NCBI RefSeq assembly: GCF_023155275.1
Contig: NZ_JALMUV010000042.1
Span: 1-64,000, forward strand
Direction: 5' to 3'
Length of the DNA stretch: 64,000 bases
From: Streptomyces rhizoryzae
GTDB lineage: Bacteria > Actinomycetota > Actinomycetes > Streptomycetales > Streptomycetaceae
In this document: positions 51,269-60,166 of the stretch, one piece after another
Layout: each line of letters begins with the position of its first letter
How positions within the stretch are numbered: the first letter of the stretch is position 1
Position numbers and translations under genes: made by a program
Notes under the pieces: model-generated
What the model was told of the DNA's origin: nothing
The model's input: the letters and a program-made list of their open reading frames with translations, nothing else
Database searches by the model: none

Positions 51269-52684
51269 ATGCAGCTGTCGCTCCCCGGGACCCGGGCCCG
51301 TACCCCGCACCGTGCGCGGGACCCGCACACCCGGCACCGCAGGCGGGGCCGGGCCGGCGGCCGTCCGCGGGCGGCGGCGGTACTCGCCGCGGCCGGACTG
51401 CTGGCCGCCGGCTGCGCGAACCCCGGCGTCGGCAGCGACCGCGACGACCCCACCCGGCCCGTCACCCTCACCTTCTGGCACGGCTGGTCCACGCCCGGCG
51501 AGGTCAAGGCCCTCGACGACAGCCTCGCGCGCTTCCGGAAGAGCCACCCGAACATCACGGTGAAAGCGGTCGGCAATGTCTCCGACGACACCATGAACCA
51601 GGCCCTGCGGGCCGGCGGCGACGACGCACCCGACGTCGTGTCGTCGTTCACCACCAACAACGTCGGGCAGTACTGCTCGTCCGGAATGTGGGCGGACCTC
51701 GACCCGTTCATGAAGAAAACCGGGGTGGTGAAGGAGAAAGTCTTCCCGAAAACCCTGCTCGACTACACGCAGTACCGCGGCCGGCAGTGCGCCCTGCCGC
51801 TGCTCGCCGACGCCTACGGGCTGTACTACAACAAGGACGCGTTCCGGAAAGCCGGTATCCGCCGCCCGCCGCACACCATGTCCGAACTGAAACGGGACGC
51901 GGTGAAGCTCACCCGGCGCACCGCCGACGGGTCCTACCGGCAACTCGGCTTCATGCCCAACTTCCGGCTCTACCAGAACAGTCCGGACCGGCTCTTCGCC
52001 CAGTGGGGACCGGCCTATTTCGACCGGCACGGAAAGGCCCGGCTGGCCGACGACCCGGCGACCCGGGATTTCTTCACCACCCAGCGGGCGCTCATCGACG
52101 CCCAGGGCGGATACCGGCAGACGGAGAAGTTCCGCACCACTTTCGGCGACGAGATGTCGTCGCAGAACGCCTTCCTGACGCAGAAGCTGGCCATGCACAT
52201 GGACGGCGAATGGCGCGGCCTGCTGCTCAGCGAGGCCAAGGCGCCGTTCGACTGGGACGTGGCGCCGGTGCCGGTGCCCGACGACCGCGCGGACACCTAC
52301 GGCCGGGGATACCTCACCGGCACCGTCGCCGGTATCGCCCACAGCAGCAGACACCAGAACGCGGCCTGGGAACTGGTGAAATTCCTGACCACCGACACCG
52401 AACAGGTCGTGGCATTCGCCAACGCCATCCACAACATCCCGTCCACGAACGCCGCGCTCAACTCCCCCGCGCTCGACGCCGATCCGCGCTTCCGCACATT
52501 CCTCGACATCGCCCGCAATCCGCACTCCACCGCCCTGCCGCCGTCCAACAACGGCGCCATGTACATCACCGCACTCCAGGACTTCTCCTATGCCGTGGAG
52601 GCCGGAAAGGTCCCCGATCTCGACGCCGGACTGCGCCGGCTCGACGCAAGGATCGACGCCGACAACCTCCAGTCCGAGAACTGA
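51269..52684 (+). CDS. csnE: Chito-oligosaccharide ABC transporter, substrate-binding lipoprotein
   Basis: A 471-residue extracellular binding protein of the family 1 (SBP_bac_1) type. An unusually long basic N-terminus (to about residue 34) precedes the signal, and the lipobox LAAGC places the lipid-anchored Cys near residue 48. VTLTFWHGWSTPGEVKALDD opens the mature fold; the C-terminal half has MHMDGEWRGLLL. It delivers amino-sugar oligomers to CsnFG. Strong AGGAGG site. No ATPase is encoded here, so the shared sugar ATPase MsiK is likely used (inference). Confidence 0.9.
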   Translation: MQLSLPGTRARTPHRARDPHTRHRRRGRAGGRPRAAAVLAAAGLLAAGCANPGVGSDRDDPTRPVTLTFWHGWSTPGEVKALDDSLARFRKSHPNITVKAVGNVSDDTMNQALRAGGDDAPDVVSSFTTNNVGQYCSSGMWADLDPFMKKTGVVKEKVFPKTLLDYTQYRGRQCALPLLADAYGLYYNKDAFRKAGIRRPPHTMSELKRDAVKLTRRTADGSYRQLGFMPNFRLYQNSPDRLFAQWGPAYFDRHGKARLADDPATRDFFTTQRALIDAQGGYRQTEKFRTTFGDEMSSQNAFLTQKLAMHMDGEWRGLLLSEAKAPFDWDVAPVPVPDDRADTYGRGYLTGTVAGIAHSSRHQNAAWELVKFLTTDTEQVVAFANAIHNIPSTNAALNSPALDADPRFRTFLDIARNPHSTALPPSNNGAMYITALQDFSYAVEAGKVPDLDAGLRRLDARIDADNLQSEN

Positions 52685-52695
52685 CGGAGCCCGCC

Positions 52696-53652
52696 ATGGC
52701 AGCCACCACCTCCCCCGCCCCGGCGCTGCGCCGCAAACACCGCCGGGAACGCCTGCGCATCCTGGGATTCCTCTCCCCCTGGCTGGTCGGTTTCTCCGTC
52801 TTCTTCGGCTATCCGCTGATCGCCACCGGCTATTTCTCCTTCCTGCACTACAACCAGATCGAACGGCCCACCTTCGTCGGCCTGCGGAACTGGACCTACG
52901 TCCTGACCCAGATGCCGCTGTTCGGACCGGCGCTGTGGAACACCCTCTGGCTGGTCGTGGTGATGGTGGCGCTGCGGGTGGTCTTCGGGCTCGGCATCGG
53001 CCTGCTCGTCACGAAGGTCAGAACGGGGGCCGGCTTCTTCCGCACCGCGTTCTACCTGCCGTACCTGGCGCCCCCGGTGGCCGCCACCGTCGCGTTCGTC
53101 TTCCTGCTCAACCCGGCCACCGGCCCCGTCAACGGCATCCTCGGCTCGCTCGGCCTCCCGGCCCCGGAGTGGTTCAACGACCCGGCCTGGGCCAAACCGT
53201 CGCTGGTCCTGCTCTCCCTGTGGGGCATCGGCGACCTGATGGTGATCTTCATGGCGGCGCTGCTGGACGTCCCCAAGGAGCAGTACGAGGCCGCGGAACT
53301 GGACGGCGCCGGCGCCTGGGCGAAGTTCCGCTACGTCACCTGGCCGTCGATCACCCCGATCGTGCTGTTCGCGGTGGTCACCGGCGTGGTGCAGACCATG
53401 CAGTACTACACCCAGGCGCTGGTCGCCGGAAAGCTCGCCTCCGGCGTCTCCATCGGCCCCGGCTCCGTCATCCAGCCCGGCTACCCGGACCACTCCACCC
53501 TGACCGTGCCGCAGCTCATCTACTCGCTGGGCTTCCAGAACTTCAACACCGGCGCGGCGTGCGCGCTTTCGCTGGTGCTGTTCGTCCTGGCGATGGGCGT
53601 CACCACCCTGCTGATGCGCAACCGCGCCGGACTGCTCCCGGCGGAGGACTGA
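52696..53652 (+). CDS. csnF: Sugar ABC transporter permease
   Basis: A 318-residue six-helix permease. The N-terminal basic stretch and LGFLSPWLVGFSVFFGYPL open the MalF-type fold. The EAA loop that docks the ATPase is EAAELDGAGAWAKFRYVTWP near residue 198. It starts 12 nt after csnE and pairs with CsnG. Confidence 0.92.
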   Translation: MAATTSPAPALRRKHRRERLRILGFLSPWLVGFSVFFGYPLIATGYFSFLHYNQIERPTFVGLRNWTYVLTQMPLFGPALWNTLWLVVVMVALRVVFGLGIGLLVTKVRTGAGFFRTAFYLPYLAPPVAATVAFVFLLNPATGPVNGILGSLGLPAPEWFNDPAWAKPSLVLLSLWGIGDLMVIFMAALLDVPKEQYEAAELDGAGAWAKFRYVTWPSITPIVLFAVVTGVVQTMQYYTQALVAGKLASGVSIGPGSVIQPGYPDHSTLTVPQLIYSLGFQNFNTGAACALSLVLFVLAMGVTTLLMRNRAGLLPAED

Positions 53653-53687
53653 GCCATGACCACGGCCCCACCACGGACGGAGGCGAT

Positions 53688-54593
53688 GTGACCGCCACCA
53701 CGCTCCCCCGGCGCCCGGCCCGGGCCCGTACGCCCGGCACCACCGGCGCCCCCGCCGCCCGCGGCCGCCGCACCCGGCTGCTGCACTGGGTCGCGGTGCA
53801 CGCGGTCGCGGTCGCCGCCGCGCTGTTCTTCCTGCTCCCGTTCGTCTTCCTCTTCCTGACCTCGGTGATGACCGACGACCAGGCGATGAGCGGCGACCTG
53901 TGGCCGCACGCCTGGCACTGGTCCAACTACGCCACCGTGTTCACCACCCCCGGCTTCCTCGACTGGTGGCGGAACTCCCTGCTCTACGCGGGCGTGGGCA
54001 CCCTCTTCACGGTCTGCTCGGCGGTCCCCGTCGCCTACGCGCTGGCCCGCTTCCGCTTCCGCGGCCGCCGCACCGCGATGATGCTGGTCATCGCGACGAT
54101 GATGCTGCCGCCGCAGGTCGTCGTCATCCCCATGTACCTGGTGTGGGCGCAGCAGCTGCACCTCACCGGCTCGCTGTGGCCGCTGATCGTCCCGATGGCG
54201 TTCGGCGACGCCTATTCGATCTTCCTGCTGCGGCAGTTCCTGCTGACGATCCCGCCGGAGTACGTCGAATCGGCGAAGGTGGACGGCTGCGGCGAACTCC
54301 GCACCCTGCTGCGGATCATCGTCCCGATGGCCCGCCCCGGCATCGCCGCGATCGCCCTCTTCCAGTTCTTCTTCTGCTGGAACGACTACTTCGGCCCGCA
54401 GATCTACGCCGCGCAGAACCCTGCCGCCTGGACGCTCTCCTACGGCCTGGAGTCCTTCAAGAGCGCGCACAGCGTCAACTGGAACCTCACCATGGCCGCG
54501 ACGGTGCTGGTCATGGCCCCCGTCATCCTCGTCTTCTTCTTCGCGCAGAAAGCCTTCGTCGAAGGCGTCACACTCACCGGAGTGAAGGGCTGA
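53688..54593 (+). CDS. csnG: Sugar ABC transporter permease
   Basis: A 301-residue MalG-type permease with six helices and an Arg-rich N-terminus. The EAA loop is ESAKVDGCGELRTLLRIIVP near residue 196. It starts at GTG 53688 with a GGACGGAGG site. A twelve-codon ATG frame (53656-53691) begins just past the csnF stop and ends across the GTG, so it might couple translation from csnF into csnG. Confidence 0.9.
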   Translation: MTATTLPRRPARARTPGTTGAPAARGRRTRLLHWVAVHAVAVAAALFFLLPFVFLFLTSVMTDDQAMSGDLWPHAWHWSNYATVFTTPGFLDWWRNSLLYAGVGTLFTVCSAVPVAYALARFRFRGRRTAMMLVIATMMLPPQVVVIPMYLVWAQQLHLTGSLWPLIVPMAFGDAYSIFLLRQFLLTIPPEYVESAKVDGCGELRTLLRIIVPMARPGIAAIALFQFFFCWNDYFGPQIYAAQNPAAWTLSYGLESFKSAHSVNWNLTMAATVLVMAPVILVFFFAQKAFVEGVTLTGVKG

Positions 54594-54600
54594 AACGGAC

Positions 54601-56175
54601 ATGCTGCCAACTCCCGGGGACCGCTCCCCGTCCTCCGTCAAGATCGCGGTGGTCGGCGGCGGCTCGACCTACACCCCCGAACTCATCGACGGCTTCGCGC
54701 GGTTGCGGGACGCCCTGCCGGTCGGCGAACTCGTCCTCATCGACCCGGCCACCGAGCGGCTGGCGCTGGTCGGCGCCCTGGCCCGCCGGATCTTCGCCGC
54801 CCAGGGCCACCCCGGCCGGATCACCTGGACCGACGACCTCGACGCCGGACTCGACGGGGCACACGCCGTCCTCCTCCAGCTACGGGTCGGCGGGCAGGCG
54901 GCCCGCAACCAGGACGAGACCTGGCCGCTGGAGTGCGGCTGCGTCGGCCAGGAGACCACCGGGGCGGGCGGGCTCGCCAAGGCGCTGCGCACCGTCCCGG
55001 TCGTCCTGGACATCGCCGAACGGGTCCGCCGCCGCTGCCCGGACGCCTGGATCGTGGACTTCACCAACCCGGTGGGCATCGTGACCCGGGCGCTGCTCAC
55101 CCACGGCCACAAGGCCGTCGGACTGTGCAACGTGGCGATCGGCTTCCAGCGGAAGTTCGCGAAACTGCTGGGGGTGGCGCCCGAGCGCGTCGAGCTGGAG
55201 CACGTCGGCCTCAACCACCTGACCTGGGAACGCGCGGTCCGCGTCGACGGCACCGACGTCCTCCCCCGGCTCCTGGCCGAGCACGGCGACGCCATCGCCG
55301 CCGACCTGCGGATGCCGCGCGCGCTCCTGGACCACCTGGGCGTCGTGCCGTCCTATTACCTGCGCTACTACTACCAGCACGACGCGGTGGTGCGGGAACT
55401 GCGCACCAAGCCCTCCCGCGCCGCCGAGGTCGCCGCCCTCGAACGCCGCCTCCTCGACCTCTACGCCGACCCCTCCCTCACCGAAAAACCCGCCCTCCTC
55501 TCCCAACGCGGCGGCGCCTACTACTCAGAAGCCGCCGTGGCCCTGACCTCGGCCCTCCTGAGCGGGGGCGACCCCGGGGGCGGCGGCGACGGCAGGGCGG
55601 GGAGCGCCGGGAGTGGCGGCGACGGCACGGCGGGGGGTGCCAGGAGTGGTGGCGACGGCACGGCGGGGGGTGCCAGGAGTGGTGGCGACGGTACGGCGGG
55701 GAGCGCCGGGGGCGGTGGCCCTGCGGGTGGGGCTGTGGGTACGGGGGGCGGCTCGGTGAGCGGCCGGGGTGCGGGCGGTGTGGCGGGGGCGGCCGGTGCG
55801 GTCGGGGCGGCCACCGCTTCCGGTCTGTTCAGCGCAGGCGGTGCGGCCGGTGCGGGGGGCGTGCAGGTGATGAATACGTTCAACGCGGGGACGTTGCCGT
55901 TCCTGCCGGATGATGCGGTGGTGGAGGTGCCGGCGGGGGTGGGGCCCGGGGGGCCCTCCCCCCTCCCCCTCCGCCCCCTCCCGCCCCTGTTCGCCGGACT
56001 GGTCGCCAACGTCACGGCCTATGAGCACCTGGCCCTGGAAGCCGCGCTCAAGGGCGGCCGCGACCGGGTCTTCTCCGCGCTCCTCGCCCACCCCCTGATC
56101 GGCCAGATCGACTACGCGGACCGGCTCGCCGACGAGCTGATCGCACACAACCGGGAGCACCTCACGTGGGCCTGA
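54601..56175 (+). CDS. csnH: GH4 glycosidase with Gly-rich repeat insertion
   Basis: A 524-residue family 4 glycoside hydrolase, which uses NAD and a metal ion to cleave sugar or phospho-sugar dimers. The NAD loop is KIAVVGGGSTYTPELIDGF near residue 14; DFTNPVGIVT, the metal-binding Cys in GLCNVAIGFQ and His in VGLNHLTWER follow. The normal strand VQVMNTFNAGTLPFLPDDAV (about 421-440) is pushed away from its helix by about 75-90 residues of Gly, Ala and Ser carrying the 11-residue repeat SGGDGTAGGAR. Without it the protein would have the usual length near 440. Its end overlaps csnK by 10 nt. Confidence 0.9.
   Translation: MLPTPGDRSPSSVKIAVVGGGSTYTPELIDGFARLRDALPVGELVLIDPATERLALVGALARRIFAAQGHPGRITWTDDLDAGLDGAHAVLLQLRVGGQAARNQDETWPLECGCVGQETTGAGGLAKALRTVPVVLDIAERVRRRCPDAWIVDFTNPVGIVTRALLTHGHKAVGLCNVAIGFQRKFAKLLGVAPERVELEHVGLNHLTWERAVRVDGTDVLPRLLAEHGDAIAADLRMPRALLDHLGVVPSYYLRYYYQHDAVVRELRTKPSRAAEVAALERRLLDLYADPSLTEKPALLSQRGGAYYSEAAVALTSALLSGGDPGGGGDGRAGSAGSGGDGTAGGARSGGDGTAGGARSGGDGTAGSAGGGGPAGGAVGTGGGSVSGRGAGGVAGAAGAVGAATASGLFSAGGAAGAGGVQVMNTFNAGTLPFLPDDAVVEVPAGVGPGGPSPLPLRPLPPLFAGLVANVTAYEHLALEAALKGGRDRVFSALLAHPLIGQIDYADRLADELIAHNREHLTWA
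55579..55710 (+). repeat. 33-nt minisatellite inside csnH
   Basis: Four in-frame 33-nt units at 55579, 55612, 55645 and 55678. The second and third differ at one base only. They encode the 11-residue repeat SGGDGTAGGAR and variants. Confidence 0.9.
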
Positions 56176-57158
56176 CCGGCACGGCGCTCGCCATCGACGC
56201 GGGCAACAGCAAGACCGACGTGGCCCTGGTGGCCGCGGACGGCCGGGTCCTCGGCCGGGCCCGCGGCGGCGGCTTCCAGCCCCCGGCCGTCGGCCCGGCC
56301 CGCGCCGTGGACGTCCTGGCGCCGCTGGTCGCCGCGGTCCGGGCCCAGGCCGGCCCGGCCGGCGACGGTCCGGCCGCCCACCTCTCCGCCTTCCTCGCCA
56401 ATGCCGACCTCCCCGTCGAAGTCACCCGCCTGACCGCCGAGATCGCCTCCCGCGGCTGGGCGGACACCGTCACCGTCCGCAACGACACCTTCGCCCTGCT
56501 CCGCGCCGGGCTCGCCGACGACGCCGAGCAGCTGGGCGTCGCGGTGGTCTGCGGCGCCGGCATCAACTGCGTCGGCCTCGGCCGCGGCGGTGCCACCGCC
56601 CGCTTCCCCGCCATCGGACGGATCTCCGGTGACTGGGGCGGCGGCTCCTTCCTCGCCGACGAGGCCCTGTGGCACGCGGCCCGCGCCGAGGACGGCCGCG
56701 GCGCACCCAGCGACCTCGCCCGCGCGCTCCCCGCCCACTTCGGCCTGACCACCATGCCGGAGCTGATCGAGGCCCTGCACCTGGGCCGGATCCCCGAGGC
56801 CCGGCGGCACGAACTCGCCCCGCTGCTGTTCGCCGTCGCGGCGGCCGGCGACGACGTGGCCCGCGCGCTCGTGGTCCGTCAGGCGGAGGAGATCGCCCTG
56901 CTGGCCGCCGTCGCCCTACGGCGCCTCGGCCTCCTCTCCGAGCCCGTCCCGGTCATCCTGGGCGGCGGCGTGCTCTCCGCCCGGCATCCGCTCCTCCACG
57001 ACCACCTCCTCCGCCTCCTCACCGAGCGGGCCCCGAAGGCCGTTCCACGCCTCCTCACCGCGCCCCCGGTCCTCGGCGCCGCCCTCGACGCCCTGGACCA
57101 CCTCAGCCCGCGCCCGCCACGGGAGTCGTACGAGCGGCTGCGGGAGGGGTGGGCGTAG
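56166..57158 (+). CDS. csnK: BadF/BadG-type N-acetylglucosamine/glucosamine kinase
   Basis: A 330-residue ASKHA-fold sugar kinase. The phosphate-1 loop is ALAIDAGNSKTDVALV at the N-terminus; NDTFALLRAG, VVCGAGINCVG and RISGDWGGGSFLADEALWH are typical of GlcNAc kinase (BadF/BadG) relatives. It would phosphorylate the amino sugars released by CsnH so that they enter metabolism. It starts at GTG 56166 inside the csnH end and closes the csn operon. Confidence 0.92.
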   Translation: MGLTGTALAIDAGNSKTDVALVAADGRVLGRARGGGFQPPAVGPARAVDVLAPLVAAVRAQAGPAGDGPAAHLSAFLANADLPVEVTRLTAEIASRGWADTVTVRNDTFALLRAGLADDAEQLGVAVVCGAGINCVGLGRGGATARFPAIGRISGDWGGGSFLADEALWHAARAEDGRGAPSDLARALPAHFGLTTMPELIEALHLGRIPEARRHELAPLLFAVAAAGDDVARALVVRQAEEIALLAAVALRRLGLLSEPVPVILGGGVLSARHPLLHDHLLRLLTERAPKAVPRLLTAPPVLGAALDALDHLSPRPPRESYERLREGWA

Positions 57159-57205
57159 GCGGCGCCGGGCGGCCGGGAGCCGGGCGCGGCCCGGGCGGTG
57201 GACGT

Positions 57206-57541
57206 TCAGCGCGGTGGGCGGTCAGCGAGGGGCGTGCCCACGTGGACCCAGTCGCCTCTTCGCGTCTCGGTGCGTTCGCCGGGGGCCAGGACGAGGTCGG
57301 CGGGGGGCGGGGAGTGGTCGCGTTCCGTGACGATGGTGAGGGGGTGGTCGGTGTCGTTGATGACGGGGGTGGGGGATCCGTCGGGGGTGTGGAAGAGGGG
57401 GTAGGCGCCGGCTGGATTGATGTAGGTGGTGCGGCCGATGGTGAGGAAGCCGCTGGCCGGGGCGGGGACTTCGGGGTGGGTGGGCGGCGGGTCGGGGAGG
57501 GAGCGGGTGAGGGGGGCGAGGAGTCGGGTGAGGTGGCGCAT
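57206..57541 (-). CDS. Hypothetical protein
   Basis: A 111-residue protein with a Pro-rich middle and no signal or helix. TIGRTTYINPAGAYPLFHTP and LVLAPGERTETRRGDWVHVG have the look of a small beta fold. I do not recognise it. The start ATG 57541 has GGAGGCACG upstream. It is convergent with csnK and is read the same way as the GntR gene 179 nt upstream, but the gap and its own ribosome site suggest a separate unit. Confidence 0.6.
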   Translation of the reverse strand: MRHLTRLLAPLTRSLPDPPPTHPEVPAPASGFLTIGRTTYINPAGAYPLFHTPDGSPTPVINDTDHPLTIVTERDHSPPPADLVLAPGERTETRRGDWVHVGTPLADRPPR

Positions 57542-57719
57542 GACGTGCCTCCGGTGCTCGGGGGTTGGCGGGAGGCCAACCTTTCGTCACTCAGAGTAGT
57601 TTGCGGGGGGAGGGTTCGTCAGCGGCGCGCGGAAGTGGAGCGGGGGCGTGGGATGCATCGATGCGCGCCCCCACGCCGCACCCCACGTTCCGCGCCCCCG
57701 CCCTTCCGCCCGGCGGCGG

Positions 57720-58412
57720 TCAGTCGTCCAGCGGCAGGGCCAGGTCGCGTACGTGGCCGGCGAGGAGGAGGACGGCGGCGTCGACGGCGGCCTGCGGGTC
57801 CCGGGCGCGGATGGCGTCGGTGAGGCGGGAGTGCGGGTCGGTGGGAGCGGCGTCGGCGGTGTCCAGGCAGGCGGCGCGGCGCAGTTCCGCGCGCAGCGCG
57901 GCGCTCAGGGAGCGGTAGATGTCGGCGAGGACGGGGTTGGCGCCGGCCTCGGCGACCAGGACGTGGAACTCGGCGTCGGCGGCGGTGAACGCCTCGCTGT
58001 CGTGGGCGGCGAGGGCGGCCTTGCGGCGCTCCAGGGCGGCCTCGATGCCGGCGAGCTGCTCGTCGGTGCGGTGCTTGGCGGCCTGGCGGGCGGCCACCAC
58101 GTCGAGGCCCTGACGGACCTGGGTGACGTGGCTCAGCTCGGCGCGCTCCAGGCGGCGGCGGAGGGCGACCGCGCTGTCGTCGTCGGAGATCACGAACGTG
58201 CCGTCGCCCTGGCGGGGTTCGAGGAGGCCGGAGTGGACCAGCGAGCGGACGGCCTCGCGGACCGAGGCGCGGCTGACGCCCAGCGCCTCGGAGAGGGCGC
58301 TCTCGGGCGGGATGCGGCTGCCGACGGGCCAGGTGCCGTTGACGATCTGGCCGCGGATCTCGTCGGTCGCGGACTCCACGAGCGACACCCGGCCCTTGCG
58401 GACGGCCTGCAC
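57720..58412 (-). CDS. FadR-subfamily GntR transcriptional regulator
   Basis: A 230-residue regulator. The winged helix is at about 10-75 (PPESALSEALGVSRASVREA, then VRSLVHSGLLEPRQGDGTFV), with an FCD effector domain of helices after it (FTAADAEFHVLVAEAGANP and a later Asp/His set for a metal or carboxylate ligand). GTG 58412 has GGGGAG at good spacing. It is divergent from glnX with 273 nt between, and a TGTTCCGAACA dyad lies there. Regulation of the glnX operon is possible but not shown. Confidence 0.9.
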   Translation of the reverse strand: MQAVRKGRVSLVESATDEIRGQIVNGTWPVGSRIPPESALSEALGVSRASVREAVRSLVHSGLLEPRQGDGTFVISDDDSAVALRRRLERAELSHVTQVRQGLDVVAARQAAKHRTDEQLAGIEAALERRKAALAAHDSEAFTAADAEFHVLVAEAGANPVLADIYRSLSAALRAELRRAACLDTADAAPTDPHSRLTDAIRARDPQAAVDAAVLLLAGHVRDLALPLDD

Positions 58413-58553
58413 CCGATCACTCCCCTTCTCGGTCGCCTGATGTCCGGCGACTCCGCCGCAAGGGTAATGCGGAAGCGGCCGGGCTCGCCCGGTTGCCGGA
58501 GGGTGGTGCGGTGGGCCCGTTGAGAGGGCCGGTTCCGGCCGCGTGTGCTTTGG

Positions 58554-58564
58554 TGTTCCGAACA
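58554..58564. promoter_or_regulatory. TGTTCCGAACA dyad between GntR and glnX
   Basis: A perfect 11-bp inverted repeat, 142 nt upstream of the GntR start and 122 nt upstream of glnX. It is a candidate operator for the GntR protein. Confidence 0.4.
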
Positions 58565-58685
58565 AGATCGGGTCAAGTCCGGTGTGGTGGCGGGGCGGCG
58601 CGGACATACTGACGGCCGTGCGCCCGTACCCGAGGCGCCGGGCGCGGGGCCGGCCCGCAGTCAGCGACCAGGGGGTGGTTCGTCG

Positions 58686-60152
58686 GTGTCGTCGGTGTTG
58701 TCCGCATCGTCCGCGGCGTCCGCTTCCCCGGCGCCGCCCGAAGGGCCCGGAGCGCCCGGTGGCGTCCCGGTGGACGGGCGTCCCCCGGGGCGCCGGCGGA
58801 CCGCGTGGGCGGAGGGGCTGGACCAGCTGCGGGCGGCGGCGATGACGGAGCCGGGGCGGCTGCGCGCCATCGGGGCGGCGCTCGCACTGCTGGTCCTGGT
58901 GTTCGGGGCGGTCACCGCCTGGCAGGTGTCGGACCGGGCGGCGGCGGCCCGGGACGTGGTGGCCCGCAGCCAGCCGCTGGCCGCCGACGCGGCGCGGGTC
59001 TACCGTTCGCTGGCGGACGCCGACACCACGGCCGCCGCCGGGTTCCTGGCCGGGTCGGTGGAGCCCGCGGCGACCCGCGAGCGGTACGCGGACGACCTCG
59101 CGACGGCCTCGCAGCTGCTGGTCAGGGCGGCGGCCGGCGCGCCGGGGCCGGAGGCGGCCGACGGTGCGGCGGATCCGGCGGCGGCGCAGATCGCGCGGCT
59201 GAACGAGCTGCTGCCCCGGTACGCGGGGCTGGTGGAGACCGCCAAGACGAACAACCGCCAGGGGCTGCCGCTGGGCGGCGCCTATCTGCGGTACGCCAAC
59301 GAGCGGATGCGGGCGGAACTCCTTCCGGCCGCCCGGGCGTTGTACGAGGCGGAGACCGCGCGGCTGGCCGCCGACCAGCAGCGGGCCGTGGCCTGGCCGT
59401 GGTGGGCGCTGGCCGCGGGGGTGGCCGCCATCGGGGCGCTGGGGTGGGCGCAGCGCCGGCATTACCGGCGCACGCACCGGGTGTTCAGCCCCGGGCTGCT
59501 GGCGGCGACGGTCGCGTCGGTGGCGGTGCTGCTGTGGCTGGTGGCCGGGCACGCGGTGGCGCGGGCGGGGCTGGGTGACGCCGCGGAGCACGGCGCCCGG
59601 TCGCTGGCGGCGCTGAACGCGGCCCGGATCGACGCGCTGCGGGCGCGCGGCGACGAGAATCTCACGCTGGTGGCGCGCGGCGCGGTGCTGACGGCCGATC
59701 AGAAGGATTTCTACGAGGTCGGTTTCCGGGCGCGGATGCGGGATCTGGCGGGTGCGGCGGGGCCGGGCCAGGAGGCTTCCGGGGGTGCGCTGGGGGCGGC
59801 GCTGGCGGTGGCGGACGGCGAGGCGGGGCGGCGGCCGGTGCGGGACGCGCTGGCGGCCGTACGGGAGTGGCAGGAGCGGCACGCCGCGGCGCGGGCGGCG
59901 GACGACCGGGGGGACTACGAGCGGGCGCTGCGCCAGGTGATCGGCGGGGACGGTTCGACGGGGGCGTCGTTCGACCGGGTGGACGGCGGGCTGCGGCGGG
60001 CGCTCGCGGACGCGCAGGAGCGGTTCCGGTCGGCGGCGGACGGGGGGCGGGCGGCGTTGCGCGGGCTGCCGGTGGGGGCCGGGGTGCTGGCCGTGGTGGG
60101 CGCGGCGGCCGCGGTGCTGGGTATCGGGCGCAGGCTGTCGGAGTACCGGTGA
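58686..60152 (+). CDS. glnX: GlnX-like four-helix membrane protein
   Basis: A 488-residue membrane protein. Four helices lie at about 63-84, 240-258, 278-298 and 459-480. The two loops between helices 1-2 and 3-4, each about 150 residues and helical, would face outside. This is the layout of mycobacterial GlnX, which passes the GlnH signal to PknG. The start is taken as GTG 58686 with GGGGGTGG upstream; ATG 58842 would still keep helix 1. It overlaps the next gene by GTGA if that starts at 60149. The N-terminal 50 residues are Ser/Pro/Gly-rich. Confidence 0.8.
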   Translation: MSSVLSASSAASASPAPPEGPGAPGGVPVDGRPPGRRRTAWAEGLDQLRAAAMTEPGRLRAIGAALALLVLVFGAVTAWQVSDRAAAARDVVARSQPLAADAARVYRSLADADTTAAAGFLAGSVEPAATRERYADDLATASQLLVRAAAGAPGPEAADGAADPAAAQIARLNELLPRYAGLVETAKTNNRQGLPLGGAYLRYANERMRAELLPAARALYEAETARLAADQQRAVAWPWWALAAGVAAIGALGWAQRRHYRRTHRVFSPGLLAATVASVAVLLWLVAGHAVARAGLGDAAEHGARSLAALNAARIDALRARGDENLTLVARGAVLTADQKDFYEVGFRARMRDLAGAAGPGQEASGGALGAALAVADGEAGRRPVRDALAAVREWQERHAAARAADDRGDYERALRQVIGGDGSTGASFDRVDGGLRRALADAQERFRSAADGGRAALRGLPVGAGVLAVVGAAAAVLGIGRRLSEYR

Positions 60153-60166
60153 GGGGGGTCGGCGGG

